DNA from: Arcuatula senhousia | Lineage: Eukaryota; Mollusca; Bivalvia; Mytilida; Mytilidae | DNA: 64,000 nt | Reading direction: 5' to 3' | NCBI GenBank assembly: GCA_963971305.1 | Contig: OZ020309.1 | Coordinates: 3,651,001-3,715,000, forward strand | Shown here: positions 20,638 to 33,152 of the stretch, piece after piece | Position numbering within the stretch: position 1 is the stretch's first letter | Layout of the letters: each line of letters opens with the position of its first letter | Program-made: the position numbers and the translations under genes | The notes under the pieces: generated by a model | The model's input: only the letters and a program-made list of their open reading frames with translations | Databases searched by the model: none | What the model was told of the DNA's origin: nothing

Positions 20638-23600
20638 TTACTGTACTCATATTAGAGAAAGACATCCGGTATGTTTCTCCCATCAATTTATTAAGTGGAT
20701 ATTACAATTAAGAAGCACCAAAGCATTGGTTACCAATTTGTGTGTCAAGCAAGATGTTCTTTCAAGAAGATCAATACAAGTTCAAAAACTCCCAAATATG
20801 TTAGATCCATAAGGTTGGAAAAAAAAGAAAGTTGATACAAAAGAATGGGAAAGTTGACAAATTGAAAGTTGGAGCCTTAAATTTTTGTTGAAAGTGTTCC
20901 TTGCGGTTCTATTTCGATAGGTAACTTTACATATGAAGCAGGTAACCTGAAAAACCTTATGCCATTCATCTCAAATTTCATGGGATCTATTAGATAAAGA
21001 ACGTCCCCAAACTGATGTTTTTTTTTCAAAGATTAAGTTAGTTAGTAATCTATACTTAACAACTAAATAAATCGATTTCCCAGAGATGAACATGAAAGGT
21101 GATGATACGATGAACATGAAATGAAGTTTTTTTTTTTTAATTAGGACGTATTCAATATTATTAATGGTTATTTGATAACATAGGCCAAGTCGAGCTAGAC
21201 TTACAACAATATGTTGCAGTTAAAAATTGGTATGTTAAGGTCAATTATAACGCACATTCACCTGTCAGAGAAAGTGTACCATTTTTCGTTAAAAAACTTA
21301 CCAACGATCACAAAACGCTGCATGACAAACATATAAATAGAATGTCAAAGTAAATGTCGTTTTGATCAAAAATCAATAGAAAATTGTCTTTAACTTAGAG
21401 TAAACTGATACCTGTTCATCACATTTGACTTCTATGTATTTGAGAATGTCACAAAGATATCATGCTATGCTTTATTTCAATAGCTTTAAATTGTGTTATC
21501 AACCCATAAGCATGCTGATTAAGCAAACATTTTAGCACTTGTATAACACGTGTTTAACTACCAAAAGGTAATCGTTCAATTGTCTACAGAGCATCCGAAG
21601 CCCTTTACGTCCATATGTTAAATATATTCATACCACAAGACAAAAATATCAACTCGGTTAGTATGGTCTCTTTGCTATTACAAGCACTTTATTGCCGAAA
21701 AATGTCACTTTAATATCACGGACAGTCTGGGTAGTAATTTACTTGTCGGGAATAAAATGTTTCCCGCCAGTTTTATGGTAATTTGTTTCTTCCATTGATT
21801 TACCATAAATGTTTCTTGTAAGTCGCTGTGAAATGACATGTCTTCATTGACGAAAACCTTAAAACATAATTAATAGCGTCACTTAGATCTAAGTAAAGTA
21901 ACTGGCATTTAGATGGCTCGGGTTCATATACGTAATTTTTAGTTGAACATTGAAAAAAGCTTGCTATAAGTTTGATGCATTTTAATCATTTCAAACGATT
22001 TTGTAACCACTGTTTAAATATTGTTAAATATGAGAATAACAGTTGTTTAGCAATCAAGCATTCGATTGACAAAGTCTTCAAGGGCAAAACCAAAATCAGT
22101 AAGCACGAACAAAAACAACATAAAGAAACATACAGCATAGAACACGTTAACGTCTTAATAGCCACCAAAAAGATTGATATAAATTGTAACAATGGTTAAA
22201 TTATATGCACCTGTAGGGTAAGTAGTTATTTATAATTGCAACACACCAATAGCGTCGCTAATGATCGTTCAGCATGTCCAACTTGAAGAGGGGACATTAA
22301 AACCATTTGTCAAACCAATATCTTAGAGATAAAAATCAAACGATATATCTATCTCATAGTACAGCATTCCTTCCATAATATATCAGCATTTCTATAATAA
22401 TCATTTGATAATTGAAAAAAGGCAAAGCATGCAGTCATAGGAATCACAATCCTTTGTTTTTATCGCAAATGTCCGCGTATATAACAACTAAATAGTCATT
22501 TCGTATAAAATTGCGAAATGTGCACGCTGCGAACATTACCTGCCATACGGTAACTGTTGATTTGTGTTTTAATAGTAATTCTATTTATAATCAATGTTAA
22601 CGCATTCTTGGAACTCAATTTAAACACTAAAGAGCGGACAATAAACACATTTTATCGAGTTTCTGTGAATAGATAAAATGAAAAGTGTATTTGAAAGGGT
22701 ATGATAGAATGATGCTTTAACACCGGTGCGACGTGCCTCGTACCACAAGGGTAAGTGATTACGTTATTTGCGTAGGTTTTTGGAAAGCAATCTTTTCCAA
22801 TTTGTTTTTCTGACACTTTAGTTAAGCAACATCTGATCCTCTAAACGATGAATGTTCCTTCGAGGTGCAAACAAATAATGTAAGTTAATGATTTAATTAG
22901 TTTCCTAGCAGATTATACTTGATAAAAGGTTCCTATCAACTACTTGTGCTACTGAAATCTAAACAATTTCAAACATCTTTTATGTATTATATTTAATTAC
23001 TGGTCCACTAATTACTACAGTATACTGAAAAGTGGATAACTGCTCCTACGTGAATATATACACAATTAGATCATTCAAATTCGATGTTAACTACATTTCG
23101 TCCATAGAAACGTATAGATTGTCATTAAATTTGAACTTAAATGAACAAAATAAATCACAGTACTGCAAAGAATAAGAATTTTGGTCCTCTTGGAGAATAA
23201 TCTATCATTTCCGTCGCAATTTTTTCCTAAAAACCATTTTAATGCATGCGAATCAAGTATCATTGAAAATTTATTCATCACACAACCGTTTTCACATGCG
23301 GGTTAGAATAATATTAAGCAACATGCATGCATTAATCTCGTGCATTTATTTCAGACACGAATGACAGCCGTCTCATACTGGTCTCATACTGCCAGTTTGG
23401 CGTCTAATTTACTGAAGATTCATCCGCTGCTATTCCAGGCGAAAATATGCTTGTAATCAAACGCTCACACAATCTCAATCATATATTGAATAATAAAAAG
23501 TAATCTAAATCATCAAAATTAGAAATTATTTCAAATTGTCGAAAAGCATTAAAAGTTTGGAGCGGTTGAATTTATATTTTTTTCGTAGTTTTAAACATTT

Positions 23601-23735
23601 TTATAGTTGCAACACCATTTGGCTCAAAATTATCTACTTCATCTATCATAAAACAATTAGAATAATAACACATGAATATTACATTTATGGACGAAAGGTA
23701 GTCTACCTCTGTTTCCTCAAAACATACAAGAATTT
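20638..23735. other. gene-free AT-rich interval
   Basis: No gene recognised. A trace of repeat A may lie at 22075-22150 (GGGCAAAACC through AAAGAAACATAC). A 9-bp hairpin stem, TTATGGTAA / TTACCATAA, occurs at 21772-21807. Confidence 0.45.
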
Positions 23736-24135
23736 GTGAATATAAATGACGACAAAGTTCAAGACAATAAATTTTGCTACGCCTGACGCGCGTTTCGTCT
23801 ATTCAAGGCTCATCAGAGGCGTTTTACGAAAAGTATTGAAAATGCCAAACACTATATGATTATGAAGAGCATAGAATAATAAAACCCAAAATACCAAAAG
23901 GGGGGACCAAAGTATTACTAAGATGATAAACCAGTGTCTGGGGTAGGAGAAACCTTAGGGTTTAGACAATTTTGAAATTTAAACGGATAATTTGAAGCTT
24001 TGATGTGTTTTCCAACACAAAACTGTCGGTGATGGAGCGGGATAACATCGGGGAATTAAAACTCCACCAGCAGTGTTAACCTTCAATGGTGTTTGAAATA
24101 GAAATGACAACAAAATTTCAGACAAAAAATGTTGC
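23736..24135 (+). repeat. ~360-bp satellite unit, plus orientation
   Basis: One complete unit from the CAAAGTTCAAGACAATAAAT start through the core CTACGCCTGACGCGCGTTTC, AAACGGATAATTTGAAGC and the ACAACAAAATTTCAGACA end, where the next unit would begin. It then breaks into repeat A. Confidence 0.8.
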
Positions 24136-24140
24136 ATCTC

Positions 24141-24480
24141 ATCTCTCAGATGAGCACAGATGTTGGTTTGACATAGAGTTTTGTAATGTCATCCTTTCCG
24201 GATTTGAACAACACTTAATTGATCTTTGGCAACGTGACGGGTGTGCTATAGCAAGCTGGAACTGCTTACTCTTCCGGAGCACCTGAGTTCACTCTCGTTT
24301 CGACTTGAGTTCGCGTTGCTGAATGCGGTTTTGTTGTTATGTGTGTGTGTTTTATGTTGTTATGTGGTTTGTTTTGTTGTGATGATTTTTTGTCTGCCGG
24401 TTTTGTCTTTGTCTTCACGGTTTTATGATACTGATTACCCCTTTGGTACACCTTTGTTTCTTTGCTACACCCGACGCGTA
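24141..24480 (+). repeat. dispersed repeat A, copy 3, between two satellite fragments
   Basis: Plus-strand copy with AGATGTTGGTTTGACATAGA, CCGGAGCACCTGAGTTCAC, CGACTTGAGTTCGCGTTG, a long T/G-rich stretch and CCCTTTGGTACACCTTTG. It sits between one satellite unit and a partial second unit that resumes at about 24463, so repeat A may have inserted into, or recombined with, the array. Confidence 0.7.
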
Positions 24481-24640
24481 CTAAGATGATCAACCAATGT
24501 CAGGAGTAGGAGGGACCTTAGGGTATAAACAATTTTGAAATTTAAACGGATAATTGGAAGCTTTGATGTGTTCTCCAACACAAAAGTGTCGGTCCGGAGC
24601 GGGCTAACCTCGGGGAATTAGAAGTCCACAAGCAGTGGTT
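24463..24640 (+). repeat. partial ~360-bp satellite unit
   Basis: Starts with CTACACCCGACGCG, jumps directly to TACTAAGATGATCAACCAAT (the middle of the unit), then AAACGGATAATTGGAAGC and GGAGCGGGCTAACCTCGGGG. About 150 bp of the usual unit are missing. Confidence 0.75.
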
Positions 24641-24660
24641 TTAAACCGCTTAAAAATCTA

Positions 24661-24965
24661 AATTTTATAGTGCAGATGTTGGTTTGTCATAGAGTTTTGT
24701 TATGTCTTCACCGGAAATTTACAATGAAATGGAAATTAGCAGTGCGAAGGTTTGCTATAGTAAGTAGAAATGCTTACTTTTCCGGGGCATATCAGTTCAC
24801 AAATTTTACGACTCGAGTTCGCGTTGGTTTTTTTTCGGTTCATTTTGTGTATTTTATGTTTTGTATTTCCTCGTGCTATTCCTGTTTGTGTTCTGCTGTT
24901 TTGTTGTTGCCCTTTATGACTTTTGACACTAGAATGCCACATTGGTGCCTCTTTGCTTCTTTTAA
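24661..24965 (+). repeat. dispersed repeat A, copy 4
   Basis: Begins with the same AGATGTTGGTTTGTCATAGA as copy 3, about 510 bp downstream of it, and continues through CTTACTTTTCCGG, CGACTCGAGTTCGCGTTGG, TTTGTGTTCTGC and GGTGCCTCTTTGCTTC. Copies 3 and 4 thus stand in direct order around the partial satellite unit. A 125-codon open frame runs through it and is not called as a gene. Confidence 0.7.
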
Positions 24966-25560
24966 TTATTATGAAATAAAATGTTCATTTAAATTTATTT
25001 ATAAAAGATTGCATTTAACACAGAACTACATTTGTAATCAAGAATAGCTAGTTTGAATATTTTATCCATTTTATGGCCAGATATGCTACTAAATACACTA
25101 GATGCTTTGAGTTTTGAGTATAATCTGCATAAACGTTTGAAATTGAGTTAAACTATCTCAATCTAATTGTATACTTTTCAATTGAGTTAAAATATCTAAC
25201 ATTCAAAAACACAATTGCATCCTTTTCCGTATATTGAATATAATTATTGTTTTAAAATGTTGTTATCCTGTCATGTTAATGTTTATATCAGAGTAATACA
25301 TCTAATAAGCATCCGAAATATTAGATTTAAAATGAATAACTTACAATAAAATATTTCCTGATTATTTTTTTACTCTGGAAGTACAATCTACGTCAAGAAT
25401 TAATAACATATCAATGACACAACGGATTTATGTGATTTATTTAACTGATTTATAGTATGTCTTTTCTGAAACAATAACAATCTTAACAAATACGCCAAGT
25501 AGTTGTGGGTTCCTTGGATCAGTGAAGGATCATATATTTTATTTTTGTTTCAGCCACAGT
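24966..25560. other. gene-free AT-rich interval
   Basis: Nothing recognised. Confidence 0.5.
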
Positions 25561-25574
25561 TCCACAGACAGCAC

Positions 25575-26100
25575 TGATTCTCCTTACAGGTCAAGACGCC
25601 CCTTTCTGAAATGTTTTGTAGCAACCTTACAGAGCAAGACACACTTTTCTTAAATGTTTTGTAGCAACCTTATAGAGCACGATACCCTTTTCGGAAATGT
25701 TATATAGCAGCCTAATTAAAGAAGACACACTTTTCTTTTCTTAAATGTTATATAGCAACCTTATTAAGCAAGACATACTTTTCTTTTCTTAAATGGTATA
25801 AAGCAACATTATTGAGCAAGAGACATGTGGATGTTTTAAATTTACGTTTATATTGTAGGCTGTGTCGCGTACATTATTACATATCTCATGTTCTTCTACC
25901 CCTTTCTTAAATGTTATATAGCAACCTAATAAAAGCAAGACACATTTTTTTAAAAGTTATCTACTAGCAACTTATTGTGCAAGGCGCACTTTTTAAAAAG
26001 TTATATAGCAACCTTGTAGAGCAAGACACACTTTTAAAAAAGTTATCTAGCAACATTATTAAGCAAGGCCCAATTTTTAAAAAGTTATATAGAACAATCC
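25575..26100 (+). repeat. ~45-bp minisatellite, left arm of a foldback-like pair
   Basis: Nine or so degenerate units built on TTATATAGCAACCTTATTGA then GCAAGACACACTTTTCTTAA; GCAACCTTA-type words fall at about 25622, 25664, 25757, 25920, 25968, 26008 and 26050. The array is split by a different segment of about 75 bp at 25836-25912 (GTGGATGTTTTAAATTTACG onward). The same organisation appears inverted at 30125-30450. A 61-65-codon frame on each strand here is a product of the repeat. Confidence 0.8.
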
Positions 26101-28024
26101 CCTTGATTAAAAATGTCAGTTGTCCATTTCTAATTATTATTAAATCTTTAAGCCATATATAAATATATTTCTTAACACTTAGGAGTATCTGGTTTAAAGA
26201 TGATAATTTTTCGCTATACACGTATTTGGTTGAGGTGCATTACTATTGACGAAATCAGTTTGAGACATATCAAATGAACTTTGCTTTTGTAATTAAAAAA
26301 ACCTGTCATTTCTACCTTCGACTTTTCTTTTGAAAAAACGAATGAAGACATCCGTTTTACAGCAAGTAAAAGTGTTTATTTCATCGGTAATCATAACTAT
26401 TCTAATATAACAACTTTTTGTAGCTTTTTTAATAGCAAAACAAAATTAAACTGTGATGACTCCGATTGAGAATATTTTCATTGTTTCTAAGCCAACTTTT
26501 TAATTTAATATAATAGTGCAGTGACTTAGAGTGTCAATTCCAAATTGTAATCAACCACCCTGACACACGGCTGAATCATACCTCTTTGGATAGCTTAACT
26601 CTTACCCCATTCATTTTGAGTGATCGTAAAGGTTACAAATGGTGCAAAAGTCAGTGATCAGAGGTCAAAGGTCAAATTGTCAGCATGTAAATTTTCGTAA
26701 AATTTCAACGTTTATGTCCATATTTTAGTAAAGGCTTGTGATTTCGTTTAAACTTTTGAATTTTAAGATATTTTAAGCAAATACCAAACGAACAGAGTAA
26801 ATTATTAGGGGCCATAACTCTGTTACTGCTTGAATTATGCCCCTTTTCCTTCTAGGTGGGTTTTTTTCAAATTTCTATGTTTATTCCGGAATTTCTGAAT
26901 AATTTTACGACTTTTTTTCATATTTACTAATTGCAAACTATTTTTCAAAGTGTATACACATTTTTGACAACTTATAAAAGGATCTTTTCAGAATTTATGA
27001 AGACCATTACATTTATGAAATACCAATGTCATGGTCTGACAGCGTGTAAATTTCTATCATCTTTACCAATCACTGTTTTGTAGCTTTCTTATACTTTGAA
27101 TACGTCAAATCTATCAAGAATAATATTAACTTAAACAAGAAGACAAGTATAAAAGTCACATAAGTTATTAAACACTCCTCCCCAAATTACTGCACTATCA
27201 AACAATGGTCGACTTTACTATATACCAGTGGTGTCCATTATATGTATAATATAACAAAATGTAAGTGTTATTGGAGTTTTTTTTTTCAAAATGACAAAAT
27301 TGTCACCAGCACTGTTAACATGATCAGCATCCAAAGGAAATCGCAAACCAAACCAGCTTTGAAAAAGTACAACGCAGAAGAGACCAAGATCCATTTTTTT
27401 TTCAGTGAAGGGTATACGGTTTGATCAACTATCTCATGCAGATTCAAGCAGCTTTTAGATCTTATACACCGGCAATTCAAACAAAAACTAAGACACAACC
27501 CTGTGAAAATGCGGTTTGTTTCAGAAGCAGTGGACTTGAGCTAAGTTATTATAGCACTTAACCAAACAAAACAAACACAAACCAAACAAACTTAAACGAA
27601 GTCGCCTGGTTTCATAAATGTGGAACAAAAAACATACGATACTGCCAAAAAGCACAAGTTCAGCAACTCATATAAGTTTAATAAATGCTAAAAGATTGGA
27701 TCTGGACACGCTAGGGATTTGAACCTGGGGATACCATTTTCGTTAAAGACATAGATCCTGAAACAGGACCATCAACTCTTGGTTTAGATCTATCGATACA
27801 AGCTCGATCAGTATGACAGCTAGTGAGAAGCACCAATAGAAGATTATAAAATGTGAAATAGGTGTTCAGAAATACATAATTTATCAGTCTTACGATCATG
27901 CTATGACAGTTAGCAATAGTCTATGTGTACGATTGCTCGTTAAATTCTCTTCACTGACTGACTAATCTATGATGTTTTAACTATTGTTGATATAACTATT
28001 ATTTATATAACCACTTAAAGTAGG

Positions 28025-28400
28025 AATGGGGCACAAACGCCTTGCGCTAGGCCCTAAACGAGGAGTAGAAGTCCAAAAAGTCCGGCCGAAAGTTGCTTGT
28101 GACGTAGTTTGTGATACAGAGCTATCCTATCAAGTTTCATTATCATTCTCATGTACGTTCTATGAAAAAGCTTGATGGAAATTTTACATAAATTTTCATA
28201 TCGACCCAGTCTCAACAAGAAAGTAGTCAGGTCTGAAAGTCGCTTTAGGCATACAGTCTGTCATACTTAACGGCGACCCTGCCAAATTTCAAATCATTAT
28301 CAAATACGGTTTCTGGGGAAAGCTTGACAGAAATTCGTACGGACGGACATGAGCATACTTTAATGCCTCTCGCTAGAAATGTCGTGGGGAGGCATCAAAC
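28025..28400 (+). repeat. two-unit dispersed repeat with AAGCTTGAYRGAAATT
   Basis: CAAGTTTCATTATCATTCTC ... AAAAAGCTTGATGGAAATT (28131-28187) is echoed by CAAATTTCAAATCATTATC ... GGAAAGCTTGACAGAAATT (28283-28338), a period of about 152 bp. It is followed by GGACGGACATGAGC and CGTGGGGAGGCATCAA. The style is common in bivalve noncoding DNA; the family is unknown to me. Confidence 0.55.
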
Positions 28401-29021
28401 TTGTCATTGTAACGAATAAAGTCTTTGTGCTAATATATATCTTAAACTTGGAATCAAATTTTAAGGGTTTTTCTTGCGAACCTTGATTTAAGGTTCGTAT
28501 TCTACAAAAAACAGTTTGCCGACTTATCTTGTTTCATTGTGGTACTCTGTTAAATATAATAACAAATATATTTACTGTACGCACGAGGTGTATCAGATTG
28601 AACACACACAGAGACGATATATCTTTGTTTTGCTAAATGACTGTTTCCGAAAGAAAATACTTCTTCCTTTAATTTTATGAACAGGTTGGAAACGTCTGGT
28701 GGAAATGAAATATATTTTAAATAATGTTACTAAGCTATCATTTGATTAAAACTAAAACACAGTTCCAGACGACAGATTTGAAACCGCGACCGTCTCTTTT
28801 CTCTTTTTTCTTTGATAACTCGTTGAACTGCATGCTGACTATATAACAGACCGCGGTATGATGCAATGTTCATGCACGTTTCAGAGAATTACTTTTCTGT
28901 CATGACCTTTTTCGGAAGATAAACAGTTTGTCTTTCAGAATCTAATACATGTACTTTTACATTTTTTTCAGTGTTGGAATCAAAATGCAATAATTAGGAA
29001 AACTATGTTGTTTCCGTTTAT

Positions 29022-29070
29022 TAATAGGTTGTGTGGCGTACACTTATTCCACATCTCATTTTCTTCTATT
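29022..29070 (+). repeat. solitary minisatellite-spacer fragment
   Basis: AATAGGTTGTGTGGCGTACA followed by CTTATTCCACATCTCATTTT matches part of the 25836-25912 spacer without the surrounding minisatellite. Confidence 0.6.
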
Positions 29071-30124
29071 ACTAGTATTAATTTCAATTTAAGTGTCATC
29101 ATTCATTCGAAAACTTGCAAGTAAATGGGTAAAAACGTTTTCAATATAATACAAGACGAGCTAATAAAATTTTGAAGACATTCATAGCGCCACATTCTGA
29201 ACTAAAATATCGGACCGTTACAGTTTGTTGTTAAACGGTTTGGTCTTTAGATATTTTGAAAAACTTATAAAATATGATAATTTACATTCAAAAACTATTT
29301 TTAAGAGAATCTGTTTTATTACGTTTTGCTCAAAATAATGATTTGCTGTCAGCAAAGTGGCTTTTCTGTGGGTTTAAGACGATTTAAATGTGTACAAAAT
29401 AAACGAATTTATAATTTCTGAATCGTACCGGTCATGATAAGTTATTGAAATCCGTAAACAAGTTTTGACAGATTTGAACCATCGTTTATTTTCAAATATA
29501 TTTTTAAAAGTAGAACACACAATAGATAAAAATAAGCCTCATGTTTTGCAATGATCATATTCTAATTTCAAAATACAAAAAATACAGACATTAACCTATT
29601 TTAATTGAGATATTACAACTGAAATACACCTAAATTCTGTTAATTGTTTATGCTTTATTAAATTTGAAAAATATTTAAAACATTACAATAAAAACGCTTC
29701 ATTGAGGAAGTTTTGGAATTTTGAAATATATGTCTACCTAAATCACTAATAAGTTTTAACCCTCTTTAGCCCTCTTAAAAGTAATTGTAAACCAAAGTCA
29801 ACACATAAATTTCCCCAAAACAAGAAGGCCCCCTTTTTTCTTCGTAAAAAAACAAAACTGCACCATGGGAAATCTTAACGACCAGTCAAAAAAGTTGCCT
29901 TAAGATATACCCTAAACAATAAAACAAAAATTAGCCGTGTGTCCACCCGGTTGATTAAACTCCGAAAATAAGCACTTTTTTTAAGTTGTCACTGCACTAT
30001 AACAAGTTTTACATAATTGTGGCCCTTGCTCACAAACCTAAATTAATTTTTTGAACAACTTTATATCAACATTTAGATTTATCAGAAAAATCAATTCAGT
30101 AAGTACAAAACATTTAAGAAAAAG

Positions 30125-30450
30125 ATGTGTTGCTCTATAAGGTTGCTATATAACTTCTTTAAAAAGTAGGCCTTGCTCTATAAGGTTGCTAGATAATTTT
30201 TGAAAAGTGGGTCTTGCTCAATAAGTTGCTAGATAACTTTTTAAAAAAGTGTGTCGTGCTTATAACATTTTAGAAAGGCGTAGAAGAAAATGAGATATGT
30301 AATTAGTGTACGCGACACAACTACAATATAAACGTAAATCTAAAACATCCAATAAGGTTGCTACATTTTTTTTAAGTGCGTCTTGCTCTATAAGGTTGCT
30401 TTTACTATTTAAGAAAAGAAGAGGGTGTCTTGCTCAATAAGGTTGCTAAA
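30125..30450 (-). repeat. ~45-bp minisatellite, right (inverted) arm
   Basis: Reverse-complement units (TGCTCTATAAGGTTGCTATA, then AACTTTTTAAAAAAGTG) at about 30130, 30171, 30213, 30251, 30351, 30388 and 30431. They are split by the inverted spacer at 30272-30345 (GTACGCGACACAACTACAAT onward), as in the left arm. Confidence 0.8.
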
Positions 30451-31284
30451 TAACAATGCATGCCATATAATATAAAATACTTTACGCTATGATTACATGT
30501 ACGTAAGATAATATTGAGTACAAATAGTGAACAAAAGAATATTTTTAAATGTGAAAACCCTGTTTTATAATAGTTTTGAACCAGTATTTAATATCATTTA
30601 AAACATTGATTTCCTATCCGAGTTATCACCATGGATTACTAAGAGTTTTCAATTATGTCGCTTGAAATAACTTTCATTTTAACAATGATCTTTCAATTTT
30701 ATGTTAAGAAATTGTTTTAACATTTGACTTTGTGGCGATTTTATTATAAAAAAAATATATTTCATGTCACTGTTAACTCGTAAAACCAGTATTAAAGGAC
30801 ATACAAGTTTAAAAGAAGTCACCTTTTCATAGTTATTACTACCCATAAGAGCAATTAAAAGGAATTTATTTAGATATATAACTAATGTATTCCATCTAAA
30901 CTACTAAATCTTAAGACAGTGTTCTGGTGACCTGATAGACGTGAAACCAAAGAAAGCTACAAATCCAAATGATATAAGAGTATATATTCTTGAAAGGGTA
31001 CACTAAAAGTTTATCCTTTTACATCGATTACTGTTTGAAATAATGATTAATAAGACAAATCAATAAGTTCCGGAACCGACTCAGATGTGAGTTTAGATAT
31101 CGCATGTCATTTCCGGTTTGTACAAACACAGGTTTCCTTTATCATGGGGATCACGGGTCCCCTTCGATCGACAGATCTATCCTTGTACCCCGGGTTTATA
31201 CGCGCAGATTCACGAGGTGACTTGGATTTTGAAAATCAGTGTATGTTTCACCAAAACAAAAAAAATGTATGTAAATAAAAAGTA
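30451..31284. other. gene-free interval
   Basis: No gene recognised. 31140-31220 is unusually GC-rich for the window (GGGGATCACGGGTCCCC, GTACCCCGGGTTTATACGCG); it has no tRNA fold that I can see. Confidence 0.45.
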
Positions 31285-31712
31285 TTTCCAGTCCCAATAT
31301 GCACTCTTCAACACAGTGCATCACTATCATGCTGAACTGGATGCAGAATACAAATACAAAACTGGTATAAAACGAGTAATTTGGTTATGCTGTATATGCA
31401 TATTTCAAGGAGTAACCTCTCACCAGCAGCATTTAAATCAATACATTGTAAGGTCAAAACCCAAAAGTGTGGAAAAAGGAAAGTACTCGAAACCAAAAAA
31501 GTTCGAATAAGGAAGCCACATCCAGCACCGAGGATATCGACCATGTGCAGAACAAGGAAAGAAACAAACTACATTTACTTCCAGTAAAAAAATGTCAATA
31601 TATCCGTTCAACAAAGCAACTACTTCCAGTTCGGATATACAATATATTATGTATTGAAACAAAGCACTTCCAGTCCCGATATACACTCTTCAACACAAAC
31701 CATGCTGTATCG
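31285..31712 (+). repeat. diverged repeat B unit between short direct repeats
   Basis: 31370-31590 matches the 380-bp repeat B (TTTCAAGGAGTAACCTCTCA, AAACCAAAAAAGTTCGAAT, CAGCACCGAGGATATCGACC). TTCCAGTCCC(A/G)ATAT(G/A)CACTC occurs on each side, at 31286 and 31668, a spacing of 382 bp, which suggests this was once a tandem array with the same period. Open frames of 68-130 codons here are repeat shadows. Confidence 0.65.
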
Positions 31713-32286
31713 AATGCAAGAAACTAGTAAATAATGAGCAATTAAAAAATGTTAAGCTCTGGGACAGTCTATGATGTGATTTTTATTCCACATATGGTCG
31801 ATCGTTTAAACACACAGACTCAAACGGGAGTTTTGGAGATTTGAAAACCCAAGTTCTTACAATGTATAAGGAAAATTCACGTGTAAAAGGAATTTTTGAT
31901 GAGAAATCATATTGTATTTAAAGGCATAAAAATACAATTGTCTTCAACTCTATTACATTAAGCCAAATTATCAAACTATGTGGTTCTGGTCTACAGACCG
32001 ACCTATCTTTAACCGAAGGTCTTAGCACTTTTGTTTTCTGAAAATAAAAAAAAAACAATAAAAAAAAACGACTGACCCAAATTCTTAAGACCACTTCACG
32101 ACTTTCAGAATTGTTTTTCAAATAAATGTTTACGGGCGTGTTTGTATTAAGTAATTTTTGAAAAAAAAACAATATAGCTGCCGTATCTTGCAGCACTGTA
32201 GTCCAGCCCTTGGGCTACACAATGTAAAAAAATGTAGCCATATAAATGAGAAAGTAAACAACTTCAATATCAGAGTATGCTAAATA
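31713..32286. other. gene-free AT-rich interval
   Basis: Nothing recognised. Confidence 0.5.
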
Positions 32287-32470
32287 ACTGAACGTTTATG
32301 ATCGTGTATGGAACGTGTTGGGATTTAAACAAAACAACTTAAAAAATGACACTATTTTGCTCAAATGGTGACCGAAACAGAAAGTTTATGATCGTGCATG
32401 CAAAGTGTTCAGATTTAAACGAAACAACTTAAAAACGACCCCAATTTGCTCAAAGGGTGACCAAAACTAA
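32287..32470. repeat. 90-bp tandem duplication
   Basis: GTTTATGATCGTG at 32294 and 32384 begins two units that share GGATTTAAAC, AAACAACTTAAAAA and TTGCTCAAAkGGTGACC. About 85 percent of positions agree by eye. Confidence 0.75.
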
Positions 32471-32549
32471 ACTTATTATTTTATCTTGCCTTATTCGTGC
32501 TGTTCCAGAGAAACAAATGTTTTGAAAAATTGCATATATACACATATTG

Positions 32550-32670
32550 AGATATCTCAAAAATGAATGTCAAATCGTTTCTTTGAGACCTGAGGAATGT
32601 TAAAGTTGAAAGTAATTAAAGTGGCGTCTGAAATAGTCATTTGTAAAACATTTTCTTCGATGTTTGTTGC
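32550..32670 (+). repeat. ~120-bp direct repeat, copy 1
   Basis: GATATCTCAAAAATGAATGT through AAAGTGGCGTCTG to CGATGTTTGTTG. Copy 2 is at 33036-33152, about 485 bp downstream, with only a few differences. Confidence 0.8.
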
Positions 32671-33035
32671 ATATAAAGGGCATGATTTTTTCCCATGGCT
32701 GCCCTTTATATACAGGTTTGACTGTATTTAACAACGCGTCTTAGCTATATGCGATGCACCCAGAGCTAAAGTTTTCGAGAAACAACAAAAGAAAAGTTCG
32801 TTTGACCTTTAAAAAATAGAAAGAAATTTCAATAGAATATTCGTAATGAGAACTCTTGTAGATATTTATTCCTATTACCAAACTCGTTCGTACTGAAAAA
32901 AAAGACAAATTGCTTATTTTCGAAAGCCACTACAACTTTTGCTGCTGTTGAATTACTTGGAATGAAATAAGATCCCACTACAAGATAAAGATAAACGATT
33001 TGTTTTAATTAAGAAAAGTAATAGAAAAAGTTTAA

Positions 33036-33152
33036 GATATCTTAAAAATGAATGTCAAGTCGTTTCTTTGAGACTTGAGGAATGTTAAAGTTGAAAGTAA
33101 TTAAAGTGGCGTCTGGATTATTTATTTGTAAAACATTTTATCCGATGTTTGT
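33036..33152 (+). repeat. ~120-bp direct repeat, copy 2
   Basis: Second copy of 32550-32670, starting GATATCTTAAAAATGAATGT. The DNA between the two copies is not itself repeated, so this is a spaced duplication rather than a tandem array. Confidence 0.8.

Larger units (their letters stand above)
26101..30124. other. AT-rich interior between inverted minisatellite arms
   Basis: No gene recognised in 4 kb. It holds a GGGGCCATAACTCTGTTAC word at about 26809-26827, of a kind I recall from bivalve repeats, a duplicated ~150-bp repeat at 28025-28400, and a solitary piece of the minisatellite spacer at 29022-29070. Confidence 0.45.

Noticed and set aside
24670..25047. 125-codon plus-strand open frame
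   Set aside because: It runs through dispersed repeat A and is explained by the repeat's T/G-rich strand.
27700..27800. tRNA-like B-box word (GGTTCAAATCCCTAG on minus)
   Set aside because: No matching A box, anticodon arm or acceptor stem could be folded around it. It may be a trace of a tRNA-derived SINE but is unsupported.
31118..31727. Overlapping plus and minus frames of 68-130 codons
   Set aside because: They lie in a diverged copy of repeat B; the frames disagree with those in the 7.4-8.1 kb copies.
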